A stretch of DNA of 8,853 nt from Promethearchaeota archaeon (GCA_030605895.1 JAUWHL010000321.1:1-8853), one strand, 5' to 3'. Numbered from the stretch's first letter, positions 1 through 6,721 are shown. Translations and numbers: made by a program. The notes: a model not told the origin generated them from the sequence alone.

Positions 1-1
1 A

Positions 2-886
2 GGAGCCGCGGAAGAGAAAATTGGAAAATTTACAGCTTTGCCAGAAATTGGAATATATCGATATCAGAAGATCCGGTTTCAAATAGTCGAGATGCCCCCT
101 ATTATGGAAGGTGCTTCTGATGGGGTCGGAAATGGAAAAGAAATATTATCACAACTTAGAGCAGCAGATTTATTATGTTTTTGTATAGATTTATCAAGAA
201 ATATTGAAGAACAGATGAATTTATTATTGAATGAATTATCTAGAGCCGATATTCGAATAAATCAATCACCACCTCCTCTCACAATTGAGAAAACTGGTGC
301 AAACAAGATTCAAGTGCTCTACATGACTAAAGAGGCAAAAGAAATTGAGAGGATGGAGAAATTAACAGAAGAAATAAAAGAAGTTGTATATGCAAATGGA
401 GTTCGCAACGGGATTATAAAAATTTATGGTGAGATCACTCTTGATAATATAATAGATGTTTTAACTCCTTCTGTTGTATATAAGAAAGTAATAATATTAG
501 GAACTAAAGGAGATCTTTCTCATACTCAAGAGGTTTTTGAAAACTTAAAAAAGAGCTATAATGATAAATTTCCTATAATTTTAGGTACAAGTTTTCAAAA
601 AGAAAACTTTCCTCAAGAATTTGGTGATATAATCTTAAAATTCTTAAAGAAAATTAGGATATATACTATGAGTGGTGGGATAATTGCTCAACAGCCGTTA
701 ATAATGGACCTTGGCTTCAATCTTAGTGTCAGAGTTAAAGATGTAGCAATAAAAATTCATCGCAGTTTTTATGAATCATTCGACCATGCAATAGTTATAA
801 GAGAAGGAGAACGACAAAAGCGCAAAAAAGTTGGTTTAGATTACACTTTAAATGATAACGATATAGTAGAAATACATATAACTTAA
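2..886 (+). CDS. DRG/Obg-family GTPase with TGS domain, 5'-truncated by the window edge, G motifs degenerate
   Basis: The frame is open from base 2, so the gene begins outside the window; the TTG at 38 is internal. 294 residues are visible, against about 365 for a full DRG protein; the P-loop (G1) lies upstream. The visible part starts near the G2 region (KFTAL, DRG FTTL) and reaches G3 at residues 30-38, where DRG proteins read DLPGIIEGA but this one reads EMPPIMEGA. G4 at 168-171 is TKGD instead of NKxD. Residues about 218-294 are a good TGS domain (KIHRSF and VGLDYTLNDNDIVEIH are typical). Family knowledge: DRG GTPases act with translating ribosomes in the cytoplasm, and TGS helps ribosome or RNA contact. 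Loss of the G3 Asp and Gly suggests weak or absent GTP hydrolysis (inference). The last 108 bases recur at 2349-2456. No strong terminator follows, only a short T-rich stretch. Family assignment is firm; activity is not. Confidence 0.9.
   Translation, partial: GAAEEKIGKFTALPEIGIYRYQKIRFQIVEMPPIMEGASDGVGNGKEILSQLRAADLLCFCIDLSRNIEEQMNLLLNELSRADIRINQSPPPLTIEKTGANKIQVLYMTKEAKEIERMEKLTEEIKEVVYANGVRNGIIKIYGEITLDNIIDVLTPSVVYKKVIILGTKGDLSHTQEVFENLKKSYNDKFPIILGTSFQKENFPQEFGDIILKFLKKIRIYTMSGGIIAQQPLIMDLGFNLSVRVKDVAIKIHRSFYESFDHAIVIREGERQKRKKVGLDYTLNDNDIVEIHIT
779..886 (+). repeat. Direct repeat, copy A: intact 3' end of the GTPase gene
   Basis: These 108 bases encode the last 35 residues of the TGS domain (from FDHAIVI) plus stop. 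They recur in the same orientation at 2349-2456, 1570 bases downstream. By eye, 76 of 86 bases match between 801-886 and 2371-2456 without gaps (39 of the first 40), and about 15 of 22 match in the preceding stretch. Flanking bases on either side do not match. Confidence 0.9.
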
Positions 887-948
887 ATTTCTTTCAATTA
901 TACAATTTTACTCTAAGCAGAAGTGTTATATAAGAAATCTGAATATTA

Positions 949-962
949 TTTTATATATATTT
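949..962 (+). promoter_or_regulatory. TATA-like promoter element of the propeller gene
   Basis: An uninterrupted TTTTATATATATTT lies with its centre about 31 bases before the ATG at 986. This is the usual archaeal TATA spacing for a transcript starting at or just before the ATG, so the mRNA is probably leaderless; no Shine-Dalgarno motif is seen. The same spacing argues against the TTG at 974, which would be only about 19 bases from the box. Another TATA-like run (TTATATAA) lies near 926. Confidence 0.55.
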
Positions 963-985
963 AATTCAATTTATTGATATTTAAA

Positions 986-2338
986 ATGAATTATAAAGGA
1001 ATCTTAGTATTTTTATTAATTTTCATTTTTCAAGCTAATTTGTTGTTCTTAGAAAATAATATTATATATCACAAACAAAGAGAATATGAGAGTCATAATT
1101 CTTTTTTCATCAATTCATCTAATTTCACAAATGAAGATTCTTGGAATTGTACTTGGGGTAATAGTCATGGTGTAAATGGTGAAGCAATTGCATTTGATTC
1201 TTCAAATAATGTTTATCTCGCTGGAGAAAGATATGGTCTTGAAGATATCGATCCTATTATTTTTTTACTTAAATATAATCAATCAGGAACACTACAATGG
1301 AATTATACCTGGAAAAGGTATGAGGATTATTGCATAGGACTTGTAATAGATGGTTTCGATAATATTTATATCACCGGAAATTCATATAATTATAGTATGG
1401 GGCGCTACGATATTTTTTTACTTAAATTAAACACATCAGGACAAGAAGAATGGACACGTATTTGGGGAGGTAATTCCAATGATGTTGTTAACGCAATAAC
1501 AACAGATATTTTAGGTAATATTTATCTTTTAGGACAAACATCTAGTTTTGGTGGCGATGACGAATTACTTCTGGTAAAATACAATAGCTTTGGGATACTT
1601 CAATGGAATATATTTTGGAACGCTGATGTTCGTGGTTGTGCAATTTTAATTGATTCTTCCAATGATATTTATATTGCAGGAATATATTACATTCATAACT
1701 ATGAAGATCTTGGGTTAACACAATACGAGATATTTCTATTAAAATATAATAGTGATCGCATTATGCAATGGTTTCAGAAATGGAGCGTAAATGAATATGA
1801 TCGGCCAATGCTAATAGACTCTTCGCTTAATCTTTACATTAGAGGGTATACTAATAGCAGTAAAAATATTTTGGCTAAATATAACAGTTCTGGTGTTTTC
1901 CTTTGGGAGCATATTTTAAATCAGACATCTGGAGACTATGAAGATATTGCTTTAGATTCATTTGAAAATGTTTATGTAACTGGAACAAATTCTATAAACC
2001 GCGATGATTCTGAAATATTTATAAGAAAATTTAATAGTTCTGGTATTTTGTTATGGGAAAAATCAGTGAAGGGATTGGGTTCAGGGAGTTTTAGTTGCAA
2101 TGCAATCAATTTGGATTCAACAGATAATATATATATTACTGGAACAACCTATAGAAGTGCATTTATCGTTAAAAATCCTCAATTAGGCTCATTAACACCT
2201 ATTACGCCATTTTCTTATTCATATACTATACCCTTTCCTGATTTGAATTGGAATTTTATTATTTTGGTGTTTTCTATAGGTGGAATTACATTATTTTTAT
2301 ATAAATTTAGAATTAGAAAAAGAGAAAAGTTAAAGTAA
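986..2338 (+). CDS. Secreted SBBP-type seven-bladed beta-propeller protein with C-terminal membrane anchor
   Basis: 450 residues. I chose the ATG at 986 over the in-frame TTG at 974 because the TATA-like box at 949-962 fits it and the signal peptide then starts cleanly (MNYKGILVFLLIF). Residues about 5-22 are a hydrophobic signal or anchor. Seven repeats of about 45-55 residues follow, each starting with W (WNCTW, WNYTW, WTRIW, WNIFW, WFQKW, WEHIL, WEKSV) and containing a D-N-YI-G strand then KYNSSG-like turns; this is the SBBP pattern and seven copies suggest a closed seven-bladed propeller. Residues about 423-443 form one membrane helix, followed by a basic tail (RIRKREKLK). I count 11 N-X-S/T sequons, fitting a glycosylated cell-surface protein with the propeller outside. 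Such proteins are abundant in Asgard archaea; ligand and role are unknown. The gene lies between the intact and decayed copies of the GTPase tail, so it may have been inserted there. Confidence 0.85.
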   Translation: MNYKGILVFLLIFIFQANLLFLENNIIYHKQREYESHNSFFINSSNFTNEDSWNCTWGNSHGVNGEAIAFDSSNNVYLAGERYGLEDIDPIIFLLKYNQSGTLQWNYTWKRYEDYCIGLVIDGFDNIYITGNSYNYSMGRYDIFLLKLNTSGQEEWTRIWGGNSNDVVNAITTDILGNIYLLGQTSSFGGDDELLLVKYNSFGILQWNIFWNADVRGCAILIDSSNDIYIAGIYYIHNYEDLGLTQYEIFLLKYNSDRIMQWFQKWSVNEYDRPMLIDSSLNLYIRGYTNSSKNILAKYNSSGVFLWEHILNQTSGDYEDIALDSFENVYVTGTNSINRDDSEIFIRKFNSSGILLWEKSVKGLGSGSFSCNAINLDSTDNIYITGTTYRSAFIVKNPQLGSLTPITPFSYSYTIPFPDLNWNFIILVFSIGGITLFLYKFRIRKREKLK

Positions 2339-2348
2339 GTAAACCTAG

Positions 2349-2456
2349 TTCGATTCTGCAATCGTTCTTTGAGAAGGAGAACGACAAAAGTGCAAAAAAG
2401 TTGGTTTAGATTACATTTAAAGTGATAATGATATAGTAGACATATACATGACCTAA
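2349..2456 (+). pseudogene. Decayed remnant of the GTPase gene 3' end (direct repeat, copy B)
   Basis: Read in the frame aligned to the intact copy, it gives FDSAIVL, stop, EGERQKCKKVGLDYI, stop, SDNDIVDIYMT, stop. An AGA (Arg) codon has become TGA at 2370 and a TTA (Leu) codon has become TAA, so it cannot be translated as a TGS tail. It retains gap-free colinearity, so decay is by point substitution only. It ends at the equivalent of the GTPase stop codon and overlaps the last bases of the convergent helicase stop (2453-2455). It is either the displaced original 3' end of the GTPase gene left after an insertion, or the last trace of a tandem GTPase copy mostly replaced by the propeller gene. 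Confidence 0.88.
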
Positions 2457-5119
2457 TACTTGATGTTTTCTATTAAGTTTGGAATCTTTTTAATCTCTCT
2501 TATATAATTCTCATCTAGGTTGGATATACCTTCTGCAATATTTTTAATACTTTCCAGACTATAGATTAAATTCTCTAAATAATCAATAAGATCTCCTTTA
2601 AAAACCAATATCTTATATTCTTCAATTAAATAATTAGAAATTTCTTCAATTGTCATTTTATCTTTAACACGTAAATTAAGTATTAATTTTTCCAAATTCA
2701 ATCGGCCACAATCGCAATATGGATTATCCTTACAGGTACAATTAAAAATATCACTTGTCAATTTCATTATAAAGTCAATGAAATCACGGGAGAATGTTTT
2801 TCTTTTCTTAACATAGTCCGCATTCATTAAAGATAACACGCTAGCACTAAATAAATTGTTTGAAAAATATTTCATATTGACATTCTTTGATAAATCAGCA
2901 ACTAAATTTTTAGATAAATAAACATTTCTGAGAAATTCTAAGTCTAATGCAATATCTAAAGGTTTTTCTAATTTATTTTGTAATTTTTTAATTATTTCAA
3001 GACTATCACCAACAGTTAAAAAAGAATTAGCAATAGCTCTTCCTAAACGGGTTATTTTTATAGTTAAATCTTCCTTAATTCGTATTAAATTAAAAGATAT
3101 TAATTTCTTCAAAATTTCTTCCAGATCAAAATAATTATTAATTAAATGGTTATAAAATTCAAAGATAATTTCCTTTGCGATCCACTTATTAAAAATAGCT
3201 ATAAAAGCAAGAATTTCTGTTTGAGATTTATCCTCGTCAGGAATGAGCTCATAATCTTTAATCTTTCCATTTAATAATTTTATTGCAATATTTTCTTCAG
3301 TAATTTTCATTTTAGGAGAATATACTTTTCCAGGCTCAACAAGTATATATGCTAAACCTTTTTCGTGTTTTTTTAATCTCCCTGATCTTCCAAGCATCTG
3401 TTCAAATTCAGCGACGGATAACCAATTTATACCCATAGCTAAAGACTCAAAAATAACTTGACTAGCTGGAAGATCCACTCCCGCTGCTAATGCTGCAGTT
3501 GCTACTACACCCATAATCCTCTGAAATTGAAATTTTTCTTCAATAATTTTTCTTTCCTCATTTGTTAACCCTGAATGATAAGCAGCTACATTAATCCCTT
3601 TATTTTGTAAATAGGATGAAATTGATTCACACTTTTTTCGAGTATTTGTAAATACAATCGACTGACCTTTAAATCCATATACAGATTTCATGGAAAAAGC
3701 AGCTCTAATTAATTTCGAAATATACTTTTGTTTTTGAGTTTCGTTTCGGCATAGTAATAAATGACGCTCAATTGGAACTGGACGATTATCATACTTAATT
3801 AACTCACAATTTAATTTTTCTGCTAATAACTCTGGTTCTCCTAAGGTAGCACTTAAATATAGGAAGTGAGAATCAAATTGTGTTTTTAACCTAGCTATTA
3901 AACCATCTATTATGAATCCGCGTTCTGGATCGATTAATGTTTGAACTTCATCAATGATTATTGTACCAATATCTCCTAAAAGCTCTTTTTTTCCACTTCT
4001 TAAAATATAATCGATTGCTTCATAAGTTGCAATAACTACATGAGCATTAACTAAATTTTTTATATTGTCTTCATCTCTTTTTCCAAATAGAGATTCTCCA
4101 ACTCTTTTTATCACTTTTAATTTAATTGATTTATATTTTTTTTTAAATTCTTCTGTTCTTATATTGGCCAAAGCCACTATCGGTACTAAATATAGCATTT
4201 TAGCATTTCTATCATTTAAAACTTTTGATATTCCTGCCAATTCTCCCACTAATGTTTTACCACCACTTGTAGGTGCTATAATTAATTGATTAGTTCGTTC
4301 CGTTAATAACCCTTTTTCAATAGAGATTGCTTGTACTGGTAATAGAATAGTTAAATTTAATCCTTTCAATATTTCTTTAAACATTGGAGGAATGTCCAGA
4401 TTGTCTATTTTTTGATTAAGATATTTCTTACTGATTGAGGATGTTTTTTCAACATCATAAAGGGTTATTTCACGGGATCTTACGGGATCAAAATCTGCCC
4501 TAAAAACATCTAATACTTTTTTGACATCTCTAAATTTGAGAATCATATGCATCAAAAAATTTTTTAACTTAAGACTGATTCTCTCTTGGGAAATCATCCC
4601 TGTTAGCTTAATTCTATTCACAACAATTTCATAAGAGCATTCAGAACAAATTATTTGATTTTTTAAAGATTTAATTTGAAGATTCTCATTTAGTAAAGTA
4701 AACTTTTTTTTATCTAAACATGAATCGCATATAGTTAAATTTATTATTTTATCTGTATCATATTGAAAACTACTTAACATGTCTCTAACTGGCAATATAT
4801 CCTCAGAATTAGTTTGGTTTGAAAAAGCAATAAATTTATTTTTATCTGAAAGAATGAATTTTCTTAATAAGCGTGGATCGATTGGTTGTGAGCTTCCATC
4901 TTTCTCAATTTTATTGAAATTCAGAGGACGCATTTTGTTCTTAAAGTCTAATCCAAATATTACGGTTCCTTTAAAAAATGGTTCATTTACATATGTAAAT
5001 GTAAATCTCTTTTTCTTAAATGATTTGAGATAAAAGAAATTTATATTAAAAAGTAATTCTTTCATACGTTCACGATTTCTATCCAAAACAATAAAAAAAC
5101 TTCTTGAGAAAACGCTCAA
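2453..5119 (-). CDS. Ski2-like superfamily 2 helicase, probable archaeal ASH-Ski2 (COG1202 type)
   Basis: 888 residues. All core SF2 motifs are intact: Q-motif region about 256-271, Walker A APTSGGKT 282-289, Walker B DEVQ 390-393, motif III SAT 423-425, motif IV IVFTNTR 488-494, motif V AALAAGVDLPA 542-552, motif VI QMLGRSGR 574-581. Before the core is a Zn site, C131/C134 and C158/C161, and after it a second Cys cluster, C794/C796/C802/C804. An N-terminal Zn-bearing extension on a Ski2 core is the layout of archaeal ASH-Ski2, which in Pyrococcus associates with the 5'-3' exonuclease aRNase J and the RNA-decay machinery; a cytoplasmic ATP-driven RNA-unwinding role follows by homology. The start is TTG directly after a stop codon; AAAGGG 8 bases upstream and the coding-like segment SFFIVLDRNRERM support it, but the ATG at 5065 (residue 19) is possible. 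A Hel308-like DNA helicase is the alternative, less likely given the N-terminal Cys domain. Confidence 0.87.
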   Translation of the reverse strand: MSVFSRSFFIVLDRNRERMKELLFNINFFYLKSFKKKRFTFTYVNEPFFKGTVIFGLDFKNKMRPLNFNKIEKDGSSQPIDPRLLRKFILSDKNKFIAFSNQTNSEDILPVRDMLSSFQYDTDKIINLTICDSCLDKKKFTLLNENLQIKSLKNQIICSECSYEIVVNRIKLTGMISQERISLKLKNFLMHMILKFRDVKKVLDVFRADFDPVRSREITLYDVEKTSSISKKYLNQKIDNLDIPPMFKEILKGLNLTILLPVQAISIEKGLLTERTNQLIIAPTSGGKTLVGELAGISKVLNDRNAKMLYLVPIVALANIRTEEFKKKYKSIKLKVIKRVGESLFGKRDEDNIKNLVNAHVVIATYEAIDYILRSGKKELLGDIGTIIIDEVQTLIDPERGFIIDGLIARLKTQFDSHFLYLSATLGEPELLAEKLNCELIKYDNRPVPIERHLLLCRNETQKQKYISKLIRAAFSMKSVYGFKGQSIVFTNTRKKCESISSYLQNKGINVAAYHSGLTNEERKIIEEKFQFQRIMGVVATAALAAGVDLPASQVIFESLAMGINWLSVAEFEQMLGRSGRLKKHEKGLAYILVEPGKVYSPKMKITEENIAIKLLNGKIKDYELIPDEDKSQTEILAFIAIFNKWIAKEIIFEFYNHLINNYFDLEEILKKLISFNLIRIKEDLTIKITRLGRAIANSFLTVGDSLEIIKKLQNKLEKPLDIALDLEFLRNVYLSKNLVADLSKNVNMKYFSNNLFSASVLSLMNADYVKKRKTFSRDFIDFIMKLTSDIFNCTCKDNPYCDCGRLNLEKLILNLRVKDKMTIEEISNYLIEEYKILVFKGDLIDYLENLIYSLESIKNIAEGISNLDENYIREIKKIPNLIENIKY

Positions 5120-5127
5120 TTATGAAA

Positions 5128-5151
5128 CCCTTTGTAGACAATAATAAATTA
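5128..5151 (-). promoter_or_regulatory. Candidate promoter and ribosome-binding region of the helicase gene
   Basis: On the minus strand the order is TAATTTATTATT (5151-5140), a weak TATA-like box centred about 27 bases before the TTG start at 5119, then AAAGGG (5133-5128), a modest Shine-Dalgarno-like match 8 bases before it. Neither is strong alone; together they favour the TTG over the ATG at 5065. Confidence 0.35.
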
Positions 5152-5156
5152 GAACG

Positions 5157-5183
5157 AATTCGAACAATTCAAGTTTTCGAATT
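5157..5183. repeat. Perfect 8-bp inverted repeat upstream of the helicase promoter (possible operator)
   Basis: AATTCGAA (5157-5164) and TTCGAATT (5176-5183) are perfect inverted arms around an 11-base spacer. The centre-to-centre distance is 19 bases, about two helical turns, which would suit a dimeric regulator. It sits just upstream of the TATA-like box of the helicase and after the T-tracts that end the small gene. It contains CG steps, uncommon in this AT-rich context. Too short a loop-closing stem and too long a spacer for a terminator. Function is inferred from position only. Confidence 0.4.
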
Positions 5184-5187
5184 TGTG

Positions 5188-5242
5188 AAAAAATAATTAG
5201 AAAAAAGACTAAGATATGAAATAATAAAAAGGAAGTAAAAAA
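5188..5242 (-). terminator. T-tract terminator cluster after the small gene
   Basis: The minus strand carries four runs of five or six T after the small gene's stop: 5242-5237 (directly after the stop), 5230-5226, 5206-5201 and 5193-5188. No stem-loop precedes them. Stemless oligo-T tracts are the normal archaeal intrinsic terminator. They imply that the small gene and the helicase, although on the same strand, are at least partly separate transcripts. Confidence 0.5.
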
Positions 5243-5404
5243 TTAAAACCCAAAAACTTCTTTGATTTTATTATATACTTCTTTGATTTGTCTAAGTTTA
5301 GCCTCATCGCCTTGACTTAGAAAATGTTGCAGCCACTCTGCCAAACCATTATTCTTAATCCATTCAAGGAAATATTCAACTGACTGACGTTCCTCAGCAG
5401 ACAT
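5243..5404 (-). CDS. Small 53-residue helical protein of unknown function
   Basis: An ATG frame of 53 codons on the minus strand that fills an otherwise empty 435-base gap. It starts MSAEERQSVEYFLEW and ends KIKEVFGF. Composition is protein-like: two likely amphipathic helices (about residues 3-31 and 33-50) split near QGD, with aromatic and leucine residues on one face (YFLEW, LAEWLQHFL) and charged residues on the other. A TATA-like AAATATAA (5431-5424) is centred about 24 bases before the ATG, the spacing of a leaderless archaeal transcript, and T-tracts follow its stop at once. No signal peptide, membrane helix, Cys or known motif is seen. It could be a small partner or regulatory protein; no function can be assigned. 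Promoter, stop and terminator all fitting one reading frame is the main reason to call it real. Confidence 0.62.
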   Translation of the reverse strand: MSAEERQSVEYFLEWIKNNGLAEWLQHFLSQGDEAKLRQIKEVYNKIKEVFGF

Positions 5405-5423
5405 TTTTTATTCTACTTTTCTC

Positions 5424-5431
5424 TTATATTT
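5424..5431 (-). promoter_or_regulatory. TATA-like box of the small gene
   Basis: AAATATAA on the minus strand, centred about 24 bases before the ATG at 5404. No Shine-Dalgarno motif lies between, which fits leaderless translation. Confidence 0.45.
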
Positions 5432-5554
5432 GATTTGATTATTAATTTTCTTCTATATAAAAATTATAAATCATTCTATTTTATATTTTTATAATTCCAA
5501 ATCAATTAAATAAAGTTAGTAAAATTTTGAATAAAATTTTTTGGTGAAAATAAA
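5430..5554. promoter_or_regulatory. Divergent promoter region between the small gene and the DnaJ-zinc-finger gene
   Basis: This AT-rich stretch serves both directions. For the plus strand, a TATA-like TTTTATATTTTT lies at 5479-5490, giving a leader of about 45 bases. GGTGA at 5543-5547 is a clear Shine-Dalgarno match 7 bases before the ATG at 5555. Two perfect inverted repeats are present: AATTATAAA (5462-5470) with TTTATAATT (5488-5496), and TTGATTTG (5430-5437) with CAAATCAA (5498-5505). In sequence this AT-rich such repeats may be chance. Confidence 0.45.
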
Positions 5555-6511
5555 ATGTCGACCAGGATAAAAACACCCAATCTTGATGAAATATGGTTAA
5601 AATGGAAGCAGAAAGCTGCAAGAACTGATAAAAAAAATATGGAAAAGCAATTTGGAACAAAAGGAGCAGTTTTCTCTTTAGATGCAATAAGTGCGGCAGA
5701 ATATGTTAAGGATACTCTGAAAGAAGCAGCAATATATTTCGCGGTCAAAAAATCTCTTGGTCCCGCACCAAAGGGGAAAGAAGAGAATTTGGTTACTGCT
5801 CCAAGAGTAAGCAGAGAACAATATTATTCATTTAAAGGAGCAGGGAAAATAGATAAAGAAAATTGGAAAGGTGATGAAAAAGTTCCTCACTTTGAATCAA
5901 TTCAAGCTGTCTCTTGTAAAACTTGTAGAGGCAAGGGATATATTGAAGATAAATGTAAAACTTGTAAAGGAACTGGAAAAATTGAGGAAACTTTTACGGT
6001 GTTAGTTGGTGAAGAGCAAAATAAAGAAAAGAAACCCTTTTCTTATCCGTGTGGTGCTTGTTATGGAACTGGAAATAGATCAGAACCATGCAAAGAGTGT
6101 GGAGGACATAAAAATATGTACAAATATGAGATTCTTCCCGTCCCTTTCAAGACTGTAGTTACAGGCGTTCCTATATTACATAGTAGTGCCCAAACAAAAT
6201 ATGAGAAGGAAATCGGAGATGACCTTCATAAAATGATTGAAGATGTAGAAGGAATTAGATTTAGCGAATTTAAAGAATTAGAATCTAAAGCAGAAGCATC
6301 CTTAGGTTATATGAATAAAAATATAAGTAAAACAATCGGGTCTGCGAGAAGTGATTATAAAAAACATGAAAAAGACAAAGACGCACAGGTAACATCTCAA
6401 ATTTACTTATTTCCAATGATTCAAATGTTTTGTGAAACTAAACGTGGTAGCAAGTTCGAGATTTATTCTCTTGGGTCTGGTAATAAATTTATGATTTATT
6501 CTAACTTTTAA
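5555..6511 (+). CDS. DnaJ-type zinc-finger protein without J domain, SSUH2-like
   Basis: 318 residues, ATG start fixed by GGTGA 7 bases upstream. Four Cys pairs form a DnaJ cysteine-rich domain: C121/C124 (CKTCRGKG), C134/C137 (CKTCKGTG), C166/C169 (CGACYGTG), C179/C182 (CKECGGHK); by DnaJ precedent pairs 1+4 and 2+3 would each bind one Zn. The segment between pairs 2 and 3 is longer than in DnaJ. There is no J domain (no HPD), so it cannot by itself stimulate Hsp70 in the classical way. N-terminal residues 40-92 (SLDAISAAEYVKDTLKEA, then PA and a QYYSF segment) and the C-terminal stretch VTSQIYLFPMIQM followed by FEIYSLG resemble the corresponding parts of eukaryotic SSUH2 proteins as I remember them. 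Lys-rich, no signal or membrane helix, so cytosolic. A T9 tract follows. Possible role: substrate-binding or oxidoreductase-like chaperone; unproven. Confidence 0.8.
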   Translation: MSTRIKTPNLDEIWLKWKQKAARTDKKNMEKQFGTKGAVFSLDAISAAEYVKDTLKEAAIYFAVKKSLGPAPKGKEENLVTAPRVSREQYYSFKGAGKIDKENWKGDEKVPHFESIQAVSCKTCRGKGYIEDKCKTCKGTGKIEETFTVLVGEEQNKEKKPFSYPCGACYGTGNRSEPCKECGGHKNMYKYEILPVPFKTVVTGVPILHSSAQTKYEKEIGDDLHKMIEDVEGIRFSEFKELESKAEASLGYMNKNISKTIGSARSDYKKHEKDKDAQVTSQIYLFPMIQMFCETKRGSKFEIYSLGSGNKFMIYSNF

Positions 6512-6525
6512 TTTTATTTTTTTTT
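6512..6525 (+). terminator. T-tract terminator after the DnaJ-zinc-finger gene
   Basis: Immediately after the TAA at 6509-6511 comes TTTTA then nine T (6517-6525), with no stem-loop before it. This is a typical archaeal oligo-T termination signal and isolates this gene from the transporter gene downstream. Confidence 0.65.
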
Positions 6526-6721
6526 AACTAAAGGTAATTTCCTGAATTTGTATTAAGCCATAACAAACTTTCCTTGTAAACCAAATTAAATTCTTAATTC
6601 AATTATAGAAACTTGCATATTTAAATAGATAGTCCTAAGGAGATTCTATAATATTGAAAGAGAATTATAGTAAATTTTAAATAATAATAAATTAGATAAA
6701 TATTGGAACGTCTGGGTTTGA
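6526..6721. other. Intergenic stretch with repeated ATTATAG motif, no gene
   Basis: I find no open frame above about 15 codons here on the plus strand, and no tRNA. The motif ATTATAG occurs at 6602-6608 and 6664-6670 (plus) and inverted at 6646-6652. The first forms a 9-base inverted repeat with 6644-6652 (ATTATAGAA with TTCTATAAT), the last a 7-base one. A TCCTAAGGA near-palindrome lies at about 6633-6641. The cluster is 50-120 bases before the TATA-like box of the transporter gene, so binding sites are possible, but chance is plausible given the base composition. Confidence 0.3.

Noticed and set aside
38..40. TTG as the start of the GTPase gene
   Set aside because: The frame is open to base 2 and the residues before it continue the G2-region homology, so this is an internal Leu.
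779..2456. Composite transposon or insertion sequence around the propeller gene
   Set aside because: No transposase, integrase or terminal inverted repeats are present; the repeats are a gene 3' end, 84 percent or so alike by eye, so I call an insertion or duplication scar only.
4065..4289. Plus-strand open frame of 74 codons inside the helicase gene
   Set aside because: It is the opposite-strand shadow of the helicase Walker A and nearby region, which has intact family motifs; no promoter or ribosome-binding signal.
4779..5033. Plus-strand open frame of 84 codons
   Set aside because: Antisense shadow of the helicase N-terminal domain.
5502..5748. Two overlapping minus-strand frames of 61 and 80 codons
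   Set aside because: Both are antisense to the start of the DnaJ-zinc-finger gene, which has a clear ribosome-binding site and family motifs.
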